Under the pieces are notes generated by a model. It searched no databases and was not told the DNA's origin. It was given only the letters and a program-made list of their open reading frames with translations. A stretch of DNA of 64,000 bases, from contig OZ241900.1 in the NCBI GenBank assembly GCA_965203615.1, positions 3,782,001 to 3,846,000 of the forward strand, in the 5' to 3' direction. The stretch is from VXNE01 sp965203615. Lineage in GTDB: Bacteria; Pseudomonadota; Gammaproteobacteria; Pseudomonadales; Azotimanducaceae. The translations under genes were made by a program, and so were the position numbers. Below, piece by piece: positions 8,777 through 18,700 of this stretch. Numbering within the stretch: the stretch's first letter is position 1; the number at the start of each line of letters is the position of its first letter.

Positions 8777-9586
8777 TTGATTGAGATTCGGGGGGAGGAA
8801 TCGCCGCTTGCGGGCGAGTTTCGGCTCTTCATGGAACGGCGCAGCGGCGTCGTGGACGGCGCGTTGCTGGTTTCCCGCGTGGTCGACCCGGACACCGACG
8901 CCGGTTGGTGCCGGGCCGAGATGCGCCGCCTGGCGGAGATCGCGGGGGCCGACGCCGGGCCGGTGACCCTGGTGGAGTGTCTGCGCAGCCAGGGATTCCG
9001 GGGCGTTGCCCGGCGCCGCTACACGCTGTCGTGCAACAGTGCGCTGGAACACGTGCTGCGCCATCGCGAAGGTATTCCGATCAGTCTCGCGGTGGTCGTT
9101 CTCGGGGCTGCGGCGCATCTGGATCTGCGGGCCACCGGCATCGACTTCCCTCGACGCTTCCTGGTCGCGCTCAACAACCGCCTGGTCGATCCCACCGTCA
9201 TGCGGATGACCAGCAGGCAGGACTGTCTCAAGTGGCTGCGCGGCGAGTTGCGCGCCGACGGGCGGCGCGGCGTCGTCGACGACACCGCCTTCCGGCCGGC
9301 GGAACCGTCGGACATCATGCTTCGAATGCTGAACAACCTGCGCCTGTCGGCGAACATGCGGGGGGACCACGCCCGCGCCCTGGAGCTGACCGACTACCAG
9401 ATCATCCTGCACCCGACCGCGTACTCGCTGCATGTGGACCGCGCCGACCTGTGGCTGTCGCTGGGTTCTCTCGACATGGCCCGGCGCGAACTGGAACGCG
9501 CCATGAAACTGGCGTCCGGCAAGATGCGGGATCGCATCCGCAAGCGGCTCGACGCACTACCGGGAGGTTCGTCAACGGTGAACTAA
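8777..9586 (+). CDS. SirB1-family protein (transglutaminase-like fold + TPR)
   Basis: 269 residues from a TTG start with no better in-frame start near it. Residues about 85-165 match the SirB1 N-terminal domain (NSALEHVLRHREGIPISLAVVVLGAAAHLDL). The C-terminal third is TPR-like (NNLRLSANMRGDHARALELTDYQIILHPTAYSLHVDRADLWLSLG). In relatives a Gly-His-Phe-Leu-Val segment follows the first helices. Here the matching place reads PRRFLVAL, so the His is replaced. SirB1 proteins have no firmly established reaction. The stop overlaps the stop of the convergent esterase by 4 bp. Confidence 0.82.
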   Translation: MIEIRGEESPLAGEFRLFMERRSGVVDGALLVSRVVDPDTDAGWCRAEMRRLAEIAGADAGPVTLVECLRSQGFRGVARRRYTLSCNSALEHVLRHREGIPISLAVVVLGAAAHLDLRATGIDFPRRFLVALNNRLVDPTVMRMTSRQDCLKWLRGELRADGRRGVVDDTAFRPAEPSDIMLRMLNNLRLSANMRGDHARALELTDYQIILHPTAYSLHVDRADLWLSLGSLDMARRELERAMKLASGKMRDRIRKRLDALPGGSSTVN

Positions 9587-11109
9587 CCCACGTCGTGTTT
9601 GGTCCACATCAGGCGATCCTCTTCAAACGGCGCATTCTCAACCCTCGCCGGGTGGCCGAAGACGGCGGTCGAGCGTGTTTCCTCGTCGTAGGGAATCAAG
9701 TCCGCCAATGCTTCCGTGCGCGGATTCCCGGTTCTCGCGAAATTGACCACGGCATCCTGCAGGTGCCCGGCGAGCGTGTCCTCGGCTTCGCCCCCGCCGA
9801 AGAACTCGATGGCCTCGTCGTTGAAGGCATGGGTGCCGAAAATGAAACCGATGATGATCGCGTGGCACGATCTCAGGATGCCGCCGTCCCAGGGCGATTC
9901 CGCCGTGAACACATACTGGTACGCGGGATGCCCGCGCGCGGCGATCGCCTCGCAGAGGCGGATCGAGGGTATGCGCATCCTGCGCCCCGTCTCGATCGCC
10001 GCCAGCACCGAAACCGGATCGGTCCAGTGGCCGCGACCTTCAAGGATGCGGCGGAATCCGTCGATGAGGCCCTGGGCGTCCTCGACGGTTTTCGAGACCT
10101 CCGCGAGCAGTCCGGCCTCGTCCAGGTTCTCCGCCAGCGGGCTGCGGCACGTGAAGAGCCGCCACTCGTCCCGTTGCGTCCCGGCAAAGACCGAGATGCC
10201 GTCCGCTGCGCCGGCCTTGACCGCCTCGACCGGCACCTCCTTGAGGTCTGTGCCGTCGATGACCGACCGAAAATTGCCGAGGCCGTCCGGCATGGAGAAT
10301 CCCAGCCCCACATCGGTGATGACCTCCGGATCGAGCGCGAGCAGCTTGTCGACGTCGGTCCCGGAGAGGCCGACCTTTTCAAGGAACGCTTCGGAGACCC
10401 TTACCGCGCGTTCGAGTGGGTTCGCGCTGCTGCCGCCGCCGCTGACCGGCATCGCCCGATGGAACAGTCCCCGCGCGGGTGCGAAGGCCAGTAGCGCGCA
10501 GACGCTCGCCGCGCCCGCCGACTCGCCGAAGATGGTGACGTTGCCGGGATCTCCGCCGAATGCCGAGATGTTGTCGCGTATCCACTTCAGCGCCTCGACC
10601 TGGTCCAGCAATCCCTCGTTCCCGGTCGATGGAATGCGTCCGCCGGTCACCTCGTTCAGGTTCAGAAAGCCGAGCGCCCCGATCCGATAGTTGATCGTGA
10701 CGACCACCACGTCACCGCGGCGGGACAATATCTCGCCGTCGTAGGTTGGCGTGGCCCCGGTGCCGCCGGTGAAACCGCCGCCGTGGATCCACATCAGCAC
10801 CGGGCGCTTCGCGTCGTCGAGGCCGGGCGTCCAGACGTTGAGTTGCAGGCAGTCCTCGTCGCGCTTCTCGGCGTTGGCCGCGTTGAACACGAACTTCAGC
10901 GGGCCTTCGCCGGGGCGGGCCGCCTGCCACGCCTGGGTGCCCCAGTCGCCGCCGGCCGCGCGCACGCCGGCCCAGGGCTCCGGCGCCTCGGGCGCGCGCC
11001 AGCGCCGCTCGCCCACGGGAGGGGCCGCAAAGGGAATGGCCCTGAAACGGTGGATCCCGTTGACGTTTGCGCCCTCTACCTTGCCGTATCGCGTCTCGAC
11101 GATAGCCAT
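9583..11109 (-). CDS. Type-B carboxylesterase (alpha/beta hydrolase)
   Basis: 508 residues, the usual length for the carboxylesterase/para-nitrobenzyl-esterase family. The nucleophile elbow is GESAGA with Ser about residue 197. The oxyanion-hole region is WIHGGGFTGGTG. The catalytic His is probably in RSCHAIIIGFIFGTHAF near the end. The start giving MAIVETRYGKVEG was chosen because GGGAG lies about 6 bp before it; an ATG four codons upstream is possible. No signal peptide is visible, so the enzyme should be cytoplasmic. The substrate is unknown. Confidence 0.92.
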   Translation of the reverse strand: MAIVETRYGKVEGANVNGIHRFRAIPFAAPPVGERRWRAPEAPEPWAGVRAAGGDWGTQAWQAARPGEGPLKFVFNAANAEKRDEDCLQLNVWTPGLDDAKRPVLMWIHGGGFTGGTGATPTYDGEILSRRGDVVVVTINYRIGALGFLNLNEVTGGRIPSTGNEGLLDQVEALKWIRDNISAFGGDPGNVTIFGESAGAASVCALLAFAPARGLFHRAMPVSGGGSSANPLERAVRVSEAFLEKVGLSGTDVDKLLALDPEVITDVGLGFSMPDGLGNFRSVIDGTDLKEVPVEAVKAGAADGISVFAGTQRDEWRLFTCRSPLAENLDEAGLLAEVSKTVEDAQGLIDGFRRILEGRGHWTDPVSVLAAIETGRRMRIPSIRLCEAIAARGHPAYQYVFTAESPWDGGILRSCHAIIIGFIFGTHAFNDEAIEFFGGGEAEDTLAGHLQDAVVNFARTGNPRTEALADLIPYDEETRSTAVFGHPARVENAPFEEDRLMWTKHDVG

Positions 11110-11243
11110 GCTGTCTCCCATTTCCCGATTCCTGGACAGTCTAGTCCGGGAGTGACGGCAAGCCAAACACGGCGAGCACGGTCGGTTGCCGCTCAACTTG
11201 CGTGGGACCATACTGGCGGAAGTGATCGATTCCGGCGAAAGCG

Positions 11244-11786
11244 ATGCCCCGAGGAACAAGCAACGCCGAGAAAGTCCAGGAACTCATGCGCCTGCTGGGT
11301 CGCGAGGCGCAGGGCAACGGTCGAATCTACCTCGTCGGGGGTGCCTCGGCAGTGATTGTCGGATGGCGCGATACAACGGTTGATGTCGATCTCAAGCTGG
11401 ATCCCGAGCCGCCCGGCGTTTTCGACGCGATTGCGCGTGCCAAGGATGCGTTGAACATGAACGTCGAGTTGGCCAGCCCGGAGGAATTCATCCCGGCCCT
11501 GCCGGATTGGCAAGCGCGTAGCGTCTTCATCGAGCGGCACGGCGCCGTGGATTTTCTTCACTACGACTTTTGCGCTCAGGCGCTGGCGAAGATCGAACGA
11601 GGTCACGCGCAGGACCTGAGCGATGTGGAAGCGATGTGGCGACTGAAACTCATCGAGCCCGATCGGCTATGGTCGCTGTTTGAAGCCATCGAAGCCGATC
11701 TCGTGCGTTATCCTGCCGTCGATCCGTGCCACTTCCGGAACGAAGTACGCAGGGCGGTCCGCGCTATCGGAATGGAGAGATCATGA
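11244..11786 (+). CDS. DUF6036-type nucleotidyltransferase, possible toxin/antitoxin partner
   Basis: 180 residues. The nucleotidyltransferase fold is indicated by IYLVGGASAVIVGWRDTTVDVDLKL, i.e. the GG loop and the D-x-D metal pair (VDVDL) of minimal polymerase-beta-like enzymes. The remainder looks helical, with a possible later acidic site (GHAQDLSDVEAMWRL). Proteins of this type often occur in two-gene toxin-antitoxin or abortive-infection pairs. The stop TGA overlaps the ATG of the next gene (ATGA), a strong sign of coupling. Whether it adds nucleotides to tRNA or protein is not known. Confidence 0.72.
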   Translation: MPRGTSNAEKVQELMRLLGREAQGNGRIYLVGGASAVIVGWRDTTVDVDLKLDPEPPGVFDAIARAKDALNMNVELASPEEFIPALPDWQARSVFIERHGAVDFLHYDFCAQALAKIERGHAQDLSDVEAMWRLKLIEPDRLWSLFEAIEADLVRYPAVDPCHFRNEVRRAVRAIGMERS

Positions 11787-12097
11787 CCGGTAGGCTGACT
11801 CGGGGATCGATCCCGCCAGGCCTTCCCGGAGCGGATCTCGTGGAAACGGGGATTGACGATTTGCGACGCGGCGAGTTCACGGTTGAAGCGCTGCTCGTGG
11901 CCGTAGGCGCTCCTCGATTGCGCAATATCGGCCTGGATATCCCGGATGTGCCGGCGTGGCCTGAGAGTCCGGAACTGGCCCTGTACGCCGCTATCGGCGA
12001 GCGTGAATCCGGCAATGCCCACTCCCGCTACAACGCCCTGATCCGCCGCCTGGTCAGTTTCGAGCGTGCGATGGAGGCGCTGTACCCGGTTCCCTAA
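11783..12097 (+). CDS. Small hypothetical protein coupled to the nucleotidyltransferase
   Basis: 104 residues, start fixed by the 4-bp ATGA overlap with the upstream nucleotidyltransferase gene. It has no membrane segment or motif I recognise. A Pro-rich segment (GLDIPDVPAWPESPELALYAAIGE) is followed by a helical C-terminus (YNALIRRLVSFERAMEALYP). By context it is the partner protein of the upstream gene. The roles of toxin and antitoxin cannot be assigned from sequence. Confidence 0.65.
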   Translation: MTGRLTRGSIPPGLPGADLVETGIDDLRRGEFTVEALLVAVGAPRLRNIGLDIPDVPAWPESPELALYAAIGERESGNAHSRYNALIRRLVSFERAMEALYPVP

Positions 12098-12126
12098 CCC
12101 GGAACAGGCACTGACATGACCGGACG

Positions 12127-13980
12127 CTAGCCGGCCATGTCGGGAAAAGGATTCTCTGCGTCCAGCGGAATCGGGTGGGCGTACCCGGGAACCCGCAGTT
12201 CTGTCTCCGAGAGTCCCAGATCGTCGCCGTCGATCACGCCCTCGCCGAAGCCGTAGAGCACGTCGGTTTCGCCGCGCGTCATGGCGGCATCGTAGTCGAA
12301 CGCCCGTTCGCGAACGGTGGCGTTGCTCTCGGCGTGCGCGGCCATGGCGCGCGCGCCGTGCTTCTTCTCCAGCATGCGCCGCGTCACGGCGGGCGAGAGA
12401 AACAGCCCGGTCGCGTTGTTGCCGCCGAAGCCCTTGGAGTTGACGAAGATGCCGTCGATGTCGTCGCCGGGGAGTTCGAAGTGCTCGGTTGGGAGGCGCA
12501 GGTGGTCGTGGGACACGTCATCGGCGATGGCGTCGATGGTCGTGATGCCCGGCACGCGGCCGTAGGCCCAGGTGCCGAGCGCGCAGGCAAGCTGGTCGCC
12601 CGAAGCCGGTGCCATGGAGTGTCCGAGGACCGACTTGACCGCCGCCACCGGCCAGTTCTCGATGCCGAAGACGCCCGCGAGTTCGTTCAGGATGCGCGAC
12701 TCGGTGACGCGGTTCTGCGGAGTGCCGGTGCCGTGCGCGTGCACGAAGGTGCGCCTTCGAAGGCTGTCTTCGCCGAGGATGGTCCGCGCCATGGCCATCG
12801 CCTTGGCCATGGTGAGGTAATTGCCGACGCCGGGTGAGGAAATGGACTTCTTGAAACCGTCGGCGTTGACGTATATCGCGGGTGCCGCGCAGTGGATGTT
12901 GGCGCCGAGTTCGAGCGCCAGCGCATCGTCGCAGACCACCGCGTAGACCGCCGCTTCGGCCACGGTGAAACCGCAGTTGTTGCCGAACGGCCGGCAGGCG
13001 CGGCGGTTGTCCACCGTATCGCTGCCGTCGAGGGCCATCAGCGCCTCGTCTTCCGCGAGGGCGCCCATGACGCGGTACCCCTCGATGATCTCGGGCACGA
13101 CGGGAGCTTCCGCGCCGCCCACCAGCGCCACCCGCAGCTTGCCGGCGCGAATCTCGTCCACGGCGCGGCCGAGGTTGTAAAGAAATGTCGCGCAGGCGCC
13201 TATGACGCCGCCGATCGCTCCGACGTTGCCGATGGTGTAGGCGCTGACGAAGTCCGCCGCCATCTCCGGCAGGCCGAACGCGACCTGCTTCGAGGTCACG
13301 CGCCTGCCCTTCAGGGGCGCCTGCATCAGGCCCGCGTTGCTGTTGTCGTCGAGCTGGCCCATGGCGCTGCCGGCGTAGACGGCGAAAGCATCGGCTCGGA
13401 CCCGGGCGCGTAGTTCGTTCCAGTCGAGCCCCAAGGAATGGACCGCGTCGGAGGCGCCGAACACGGCGAGTTCCATACCCCTCGGGTGGCTGCGCGACGG
13501 ATATAGCCGGCCGGGCTCGAATCCGGTCGGGACCTGGCCCGCGGAAGTGACGCGCGAGGTCGTGTGCTCGGGAAAGAGCACCGAGGCTTCTTGCCCGGCC
13601 CAGATCGTCACGCGCCGGTTGTCGAGGGCTTCCACGCGCCAGTTCGACGGCATGCGCTCCGGGAGGTTGCGCTTGGCGACGACAAACCTGACGCCCCGCT
13701 CATCGGTGGCGCTGACCGTCGCCTGCCGGTGGCGGACGACGTTCGTCGGGTCGAACAGCGAGATGCGTCGTATCAGGGTGTTGTCGCGAATGTACTCGCG
13801 CGTGGAGGGGTCTGCGGGGTCGTCGTTCAGCCGCATCAGCGCCGCGAGGCTGGCATACGTGTCGTCGGCGTCGGCGGCGCTGATCGCGTCGATGACGATG
13901 CGGCGAAACGCGTGGTGGAACGAAACCCGGCCGGCGGGATTGACGCCGCCGATACCGACGATGACCGGGAGTCTGGACAA
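12127..13980 (-). CDS. fabY: Beta-ketoacyl-ACP synthase, FabY type (fatty-acid initiation)
   Basis: 617 residues from a TTG start at 13980, which directly follows the thiolase stop and has CGGGAACGG as ribosome site. The N-terminus LSRLPVIVGIGGVNPAGRVS and the length match the long FabY enzymes described in Pseudomonas, which condense acetyl-CoA with malonyl-ACP to start fatty-acid synthesis. The thiolase-fold catalytic triad is visible: Cys in IGACATF, His in HAHGTGTPQN, and His in KSVLGHSMAPASGD. It is the last gene of the leftward moaB-thiolase-fabY unit and faces a single-chain acyl-CoA carboxylase gene, which could supply malonyl-CoA. Confidence 0.88.
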   Translation of the reverse strand: MSRLPVIVGIGGVNPAGRVSFHHAFRRIVIDAISAADADDTYASLAALMRLNDDPADPSTREYIRDNTLIRRISLFDPTNVVRHRQATVSATDERGVRFVVAKRNLPERMPSNWRVEALDNRRVTIWAGQEASVLFPEHTTSRVTSAGQVPTGFEPGRLYPSRSHPRGMELAVFGASDAVHSLGLDWNELRARVRADAFAVYAGSAMGQLDDNSNAGLMQAPLKGRRVTSKQVAFGLPEMAADFVSAYTIGNVGAIGGVIGACATFLYNLGRAVDEIRAGKLRVALVGGAEAPVVPEIIEGYRVMGALAEDEALMALDGSDTVDNRRACRPFGNNCGFTVAEAAVYAVVCDDALALELGANIHCAAPAIYVNADGFKKSISSPGVGNYLTMAKAMAMARTILGEDSLRRRTFVHAHGTGTPQNRVTESRILNELAGVFGIENWPVAAVKSVLGHSMAPASGDQLACALGTWAYGRVPGITTIDAIADDVSHDHLRLPTEHFELPGDDIDGIFVNSKGFGGNNATGLFLSPAVTRRMLEKKHGARAMAAHAESNATVRERAFDYDAAMTRGETDVLYGFGEGVIDGDDLGLSETELRVPGYAHPIPLDAENPFPDMAG

Positions 13981-13991
13981 TGCCGTTCCCG

Positions 13992-15131
13992 CTACACCCG
14001 CTCGATCGCCATCGCGGTCGCCTCGCCGCCGCCGATGCAAAGCGCGGCAACGCCCTTGCTGCCTCCGGTCGCCTCGAGGGCGTGGGCCAGCGTCACGAGC
14101 AGGCGGCTCCCGGTCGATCCGATGGGATGTCCCTGGGCGCAGGCGCCGCCGTAGAGGTTCACCTTGTCGGCGTCGAGCCCGAGTTCGGAGATGGCGAGCA
14201 TGGTCACCATGGCAAACGCCTCGTTGATCTCGAACAGATCCACGTCTTCCTTGCTCCAGCCGACCTGGGACAAGAGCTTGTCGATGGCACCGACCGGCGC
14301 GATGGTGAAGTCGGACGGGTGGATCGAGTGGGTGGCGTGGCCGACCACGCGGGCGAGCGCTTCGCCGCCCGCGGATGCGTCCCCGAGTACCAGCGCGGAT
14401 GCGCCATCGGAGATTGAACTGGCGTTTGCCGCCGTAATGGTGCCGTCCCTGGCGAAGGCCGGGCGCAGCGTCGGAATCCGGTCGATGCGGGAGCGGCGCG
14501 GCTGTTCATCCTCGTCCATGTCCTCGAACGGCGCGATCTCGCGTTTGAGGTCACCGCCGTCCATCGCCCGCAACGCCTTCCTGACGGAGGAGATGGCGAA
14601 CGCGTCCATCGCTTCCCGGCTGAGTTGGTGCGCATCCGCCGTGGTCTGGGCGAAGCTCCCCATGGAGGCGCCGGTTTCGGCGTCTTCGAGTCCGTCCGTG
14701 AACATGGAGTCCGCGATCTGGCCATGGCCCATGCGGTGTCCCTGGCGCGCCTTGGCCAGCATGTAGGGCGCATTGGTCATGCTCTCCATGCCGCCGGCGA
14801 CGACGCAGTTGGCGCTGCCGGCACGAATGAGGTCGGTGCCGAGCATGGCGCACTTCATGCCGGAGGCGCAGACCTTGTTGACGGTGGTCGCACCCACCGC
14901 GTCGGGGATGCCGGCGAGGCGCATCGCCTGGCGCGCGGGGGCCTGTTTCACGCCTGCGCCGATGACGCAACCCATCAGCACTTCGTCGATGGCGGCGGGA
15001 TCGACGCCGGCATCGGCGGTGGCGGCCTCGATGGCGTGTGCGCCGAGTTCGGGCGCAGCCCGGTTCGAGAGCGCGCCGAGGAAGCTGCCGATGGGCGTGC
15101 GTTGTGCGCCGAGGATGAAGACATCGTTCAT
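13992..15131 (-). CDS. Acetyl-CoA C-acetyltransferase (thiolase)
   Basis: 379 residues. Thiolase motifs are complete: the nucleophile Cys in VNKVCASGMKC, CAQGHPIGSTGSRLLVTL with the catalytic His, and ALCIGGGEATAMAIE with the second Cys. By family it interconverts two acetyl-CoA and acetoacetyl-CoA. The biosynthetic (PhaA/AtoB) or degradative direction cannot be told. It is translated just before fabY (11 bp between stop and TTG) and follows moaB by 50 bp. The neighbourhood (FabY, acyl-CoA carboxylase) suggests a role in C2/C4 acyl-CoA supply. Confidence 0.93.
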   Translation of the reverse strand: MNDVFILGAQRTPIGSFLGALSNRAAPELGAHAIEAATADAGVDPAAIDEVLMGCVIGAGVKQAPARQAMRLAGIPDAVGATTVNKVCASGMKCAMLGTDLIRAGSANCVVAGGMESMTNAPYMLAKARQGHRMGHGQIADSMFTDGLEDAETGASMGSFAQTTADAHQLSREAMDAFAISSVRKALRAMDGGDLKREIAPFEDMDEDEQPRRSRIDRIPTLRPAFARDGTITAANASSISDGASALVLGDASAGGEALARVVGHATHSIHPSDFTIAPVGAIDKLLSQVGWSKEDVDLFEINEAFAMVTMLAISELGLDADKVNLYGGACAQGHPIGSTGSRLLVTLAHALEATGGSKGVAALCIGGGEATAMAIERV

Positions 15132-15181
15132 GGAATTTCCTTGTGTCTATGCGCCGGGAAGTCGGCGCGATGTCGTGGGGT

Positions 15182-15712
15182 TCATGCCGACTGGCGCTGG
15201 CCGAATCGCGGGATCAACTCCGCGAAGTTGCAGGGTTTGAAGTCGGCGTCGAGTTGGTGCCTGAGGATCTCGTCCCAGCCGGTGCGGCATGCATTGGTGG
15301 AACCCGGCAGCGCGAAGATCAGCGTGCCGTTGGCCAGACCCCCCACTGCCCGGGACTGGATGGTGGAACTGCCGATCTGGGCCAGGGAGACCTGCCGGAA
15401 CAACTCGCCGAATCCGTCGATGGTCTTGTCGAACAGTGGCAGCAGCGCCTCCGGCGTGCTGTCGCGGTCGGAGAATCCCGTCCCGCCGGTGGCGAGGATG
15501 GCGTCGATGCCGGGATCGGCGATCCACGCCGAGACGCGCGCCCGGATGCGATACACGTCGTCGATCTCGATCGCTCGTCCGGCGAGTGCGTGTCCGGCGC
15601 ACGCCAGCCGCTCGCAGAGGACATCACCGGAGGCGTCGTCCGCTTCGGTACGGGTATCCGAAACGGTTAACACCGCGATTTGCAAGGATTTACTTGCCGT
15701 TTCGCCGCCCAT
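15182..15712 (-). CDS. moaB: Molybdenum cofactor biosynthesis protein MoaB
   Basis: 176 residues of the MoaB/MogA family, which adenylylates molybdopterin. Visible motifs are LQIAVLTVSDTRTEADDASGD, the signature ATGGTGFSDRDSTPEAL, and ALPGSTNACRTGWDEIL. It is the first gene of the leftward unit with thiolase and fabY, to which it has no known functional link. Mo-hydroxylase maturation genes (mocA, xdhC) also occur near 52-54 kb, so the cell probably makes molybdoenzymes. Confidence 0.93.
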   Translation of the reverse strand: MGGETASKSLQIAVLTVSDTRTEADDASGDVLCERLACAGHALAGRAIEIDDVYRIRARVSAWIADPGIDAILATGGTGFSDRDSTPEALLPLFDKTIDGFGELFRQVSLAQIGSSTIQSRAVGGLANGTLIFALPGSTNACRTGWDEILRHQLDADFKPCNFAELIPRFGQRQSA

Positions 15713-15791
15713 TTGGTAACCATCGAATGTTTGCGGATTCGAGAGCGTTTACATTACAGTAGCCGCCCTCCTAATGCATATGGGTTAGGGC
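15713..15791. promoter_or_regulatory. Divergent promoter region, moaB-thiolase-fabY / acyl-CoA carboxylase
   Basis: This 79-bp gap separates two divergent transcription units and is locally A/T-richer (for example around GTTTACATTACAGT). It must hold promoters for one or both units. I cannot assign convincing -35/-10 boxes. A joint site would allow co-regulation of the ketosynthase/thiolase and the carboxylase. Confidence 0.4.
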
Positions 15792-18700
15792 TTGAATAGA
15801 AACGCGCCGGTCAATGACCGGCTGTATTTTATCGCCGAGAGTCTGGCCCAGGACTTCTCGCTGTTTCCCAGCCCCGAGACTGGTCGGAGCCGGTCCGTGC
15901 GGGGTCTGCTGCGGGAAAGGGAAATAGCGCGCCGACGCGACGCGTTGGCGAACATGGATATCGATTCCTATATCGAGGCCGTGGTGGCGGACGCGGAAGA
16001 TACGCGGCGCACGCCAGCGCCCGAAATCATTCGGCGTCTCGGGGAAAGGGCGGGCGACGAAGTGCGCGACGGGCCTTTCTACGCCAGCGTCCTGCGCATG
16101 GATTTCGATGGAACGCAGCGCCCGGTCGCGTTCATCGCCCAGGACCGTTCGGTCAACAACGGCGTCTGGGGTCCCGAACACCACATCGCCGCGGCGGACT
16201 GGGTGGCGGAGTCCGCCAATCGCGCGATGCCCATCGTCACTTTCATGGATACGCCCGGCGCGGACGCCCAGGCGGAGGCGAATCGCGACAACCAGGCCCA
16301 CAGCATCTCCAGGCTGATCACCCAGATGGCCGGAGTGAAGGTTCCGAACGTTGGCATCATCTTCGGTCTGGGCTACTCGGGCGGGGCCATTCCGCTGGCG
16401 GCGAGCAACCTCCTGCTGTCCGTTCGCGACGGCGTCTTCAGCACGATTCAGCCGCAGGGTCTCGCCAGCATCGCGCGCAGGCTGAACCTGTCCTGGCAAC
16501 AGTGCGCCAAGCAGGTCGGCCTGTCGCCGTTCGAACTGCATGGCCAGGGCAACATCGACGGCATCATCGACTACAGTCCGGGCGAGGTGGACACGCTCGA
16601 GAACCTCCGCCTCGCGATCGTCTCGGGCATTCAGTCCATCGAAGCCACGACAACGGCATTCGTCGCCGACAATCCGTATATCCTCGATCACTATCGGCGC
16701 AGCCTGGAACGCTATCTCGCCCCCTCCGAACGACTGCGGCGCATACAGGAGAGCGGGGCGTTCAGCGTGTCGCGCAACCCCACCGAGTACCCGAACGTAT
16801 TCGGCGTCGCCAATCGCTACCTGCGCTATCTGCGCTGCCGCCGGCGCATCAAGGCGACCTCCGAGCAGCAGTACGGACGCCTGGCGCAACAGCGTCTGCC
16901 CGAGGGCGAACTGGCGGCGCGCGCGGCGCGCGAGCGCCGCAGGGTGTTCCTGAAATGGATGCAGGACCCCGACCAGGTCCGCTACGACGACGTCGTGTCG
17001 CGGGCGTGGAAGAACTATGTCTCGCGCAAGGAGGCGCTCGGCGACGAGCGTGGCCGTTTCGCCCGGTTGTTCCTGGGCGAGCCGGCGAAGAACTACCGGG
17101 ATGCCCGCGCGACCCTCCTGTCCGACGTCGGCATGTATCTCTTCAATCGCTGGAAGACGGACGCCCCGGGCAACTTCGCCGCCCTGAAACACTACCTGAC
17201 GAACCACGCGGAGGTTCGTGCCCTGGTTGGCGTGAGCGAGATTCGCGAACCGCGGGCGCTGCTGCGGACGATGGCCCGGGATCCCGCCTTCGGCCCGCTG
17301 CTGCGCCAGCGCTTCACCCACGAAGGCGGCAAACTGCTGTCCCCCGAGCATCTCGACGGCAAGTCCGAAGCCTACATCCGCTCGCAACTGGCGGCGGAAC
17401 TGAACCTCGCGATGACCGAGGGGCCGATGGACGAACTCGTGGACAAGACCGAACTGGCGCGGGGCACGCGACAGGCGCTGTCTGCGGGGCACTCGCCGCT
17501 GGTGGTCAACCGGATGATTCTCGAGGACCGCTTTCCATCGCTCATCGTGGCCGCGGCGGGCGACGCGGTGGTGGCCGACGAGAGCGAGCGCACGGTGCTC
17601 GACCTGCTGCTGGAAGACGATCTGCGGGAGGACTTCGCGGCGGAGTGCGAGAACTTCCTGCTGTTCGATGCCGTCTACGATCACACCATCGGGAGTCTCG
17701 ACTCCATCGCCGAAGAAGCCGGCCGTACGCGGAGCCTGTCGAAGGCGTCGCTTTCCGGACTGATCGACCTGGCTTTTGCGGCCGCCGCCAAGGGCATGGC
17801 TTCGGAGGCGCGGGCCGAAGCGACCCCGGAACAGGCCGCCTCCCGTCTCAAGGGGCAGTTCTTCGACTGGTACAGGCGCATCGCGGACAATTCCCGGTCG
17901 GGCGATTTCTTCCGCGCCGTGGAAGAGTGGAAGAAGCGGGCTTTCGCGCACCTGCCGGACACCCTCCTGGTGGTTGTCACTTTCCTGTTCGAGAGGCTAT
18001 TGCTGTCTTACCTGCGCTCGGAATGGGACGGCCGCCGCTACGACGGCCGGATCGCGCCCCGCAAGATTGGCCGCAAGGACTTCTGGAATCGGCTGCACAT
18101 CGCCTATCGCGATCTTCGCATCCAGAACACGCTCGAGCATTTCAAGTCCCGGCGCGCGACGGCGCCGAGCGCCTTCCTCGACATGTTCTTTGCCGATTTC
18201 GAGGAACTGTTCGCCGACCTCCTGAGTTCGGACCCCTGCGAGTTTCCCGGTTTCCGCCAGGCCATCGAAACCGCGCTGGCCAGCGGCACCACCCCTTGCG
18301 GCGTCATCACCGGGATAGGCACGTTCAACGACGGCAACGGGGGGTTGCGCGCGGGCGCTGTCATTTCGAACGCCAACTTCCAGGCCGGCGCCTTCGACAT
18401 GGCCAGCGCGGAGAAGTTCTGCAAACTGCTCGTCGAGTGTGCGGAGCAGAACCTGCCGGTGATCTGCTTCATCTCGTCCGGGGGCATGCAGACCAAGGAA
18501 GGCGCCGGGTCGCTTTTCTCCATGGCGGCCATCAACGACCGCATCACGCGTTTCGTCCGCGACTACGACCTGCCCGTCATCATGTTCGGCTTCGGCGACT
18601 GCACGGGTGGCGCACAGGCGAGTTTCGTCACGCATCCGCTGGCGCAGACCTACTATTTCTCCGGCGCCAGCATGCCCTTCGCGGGACAGATCGTCGTGCC

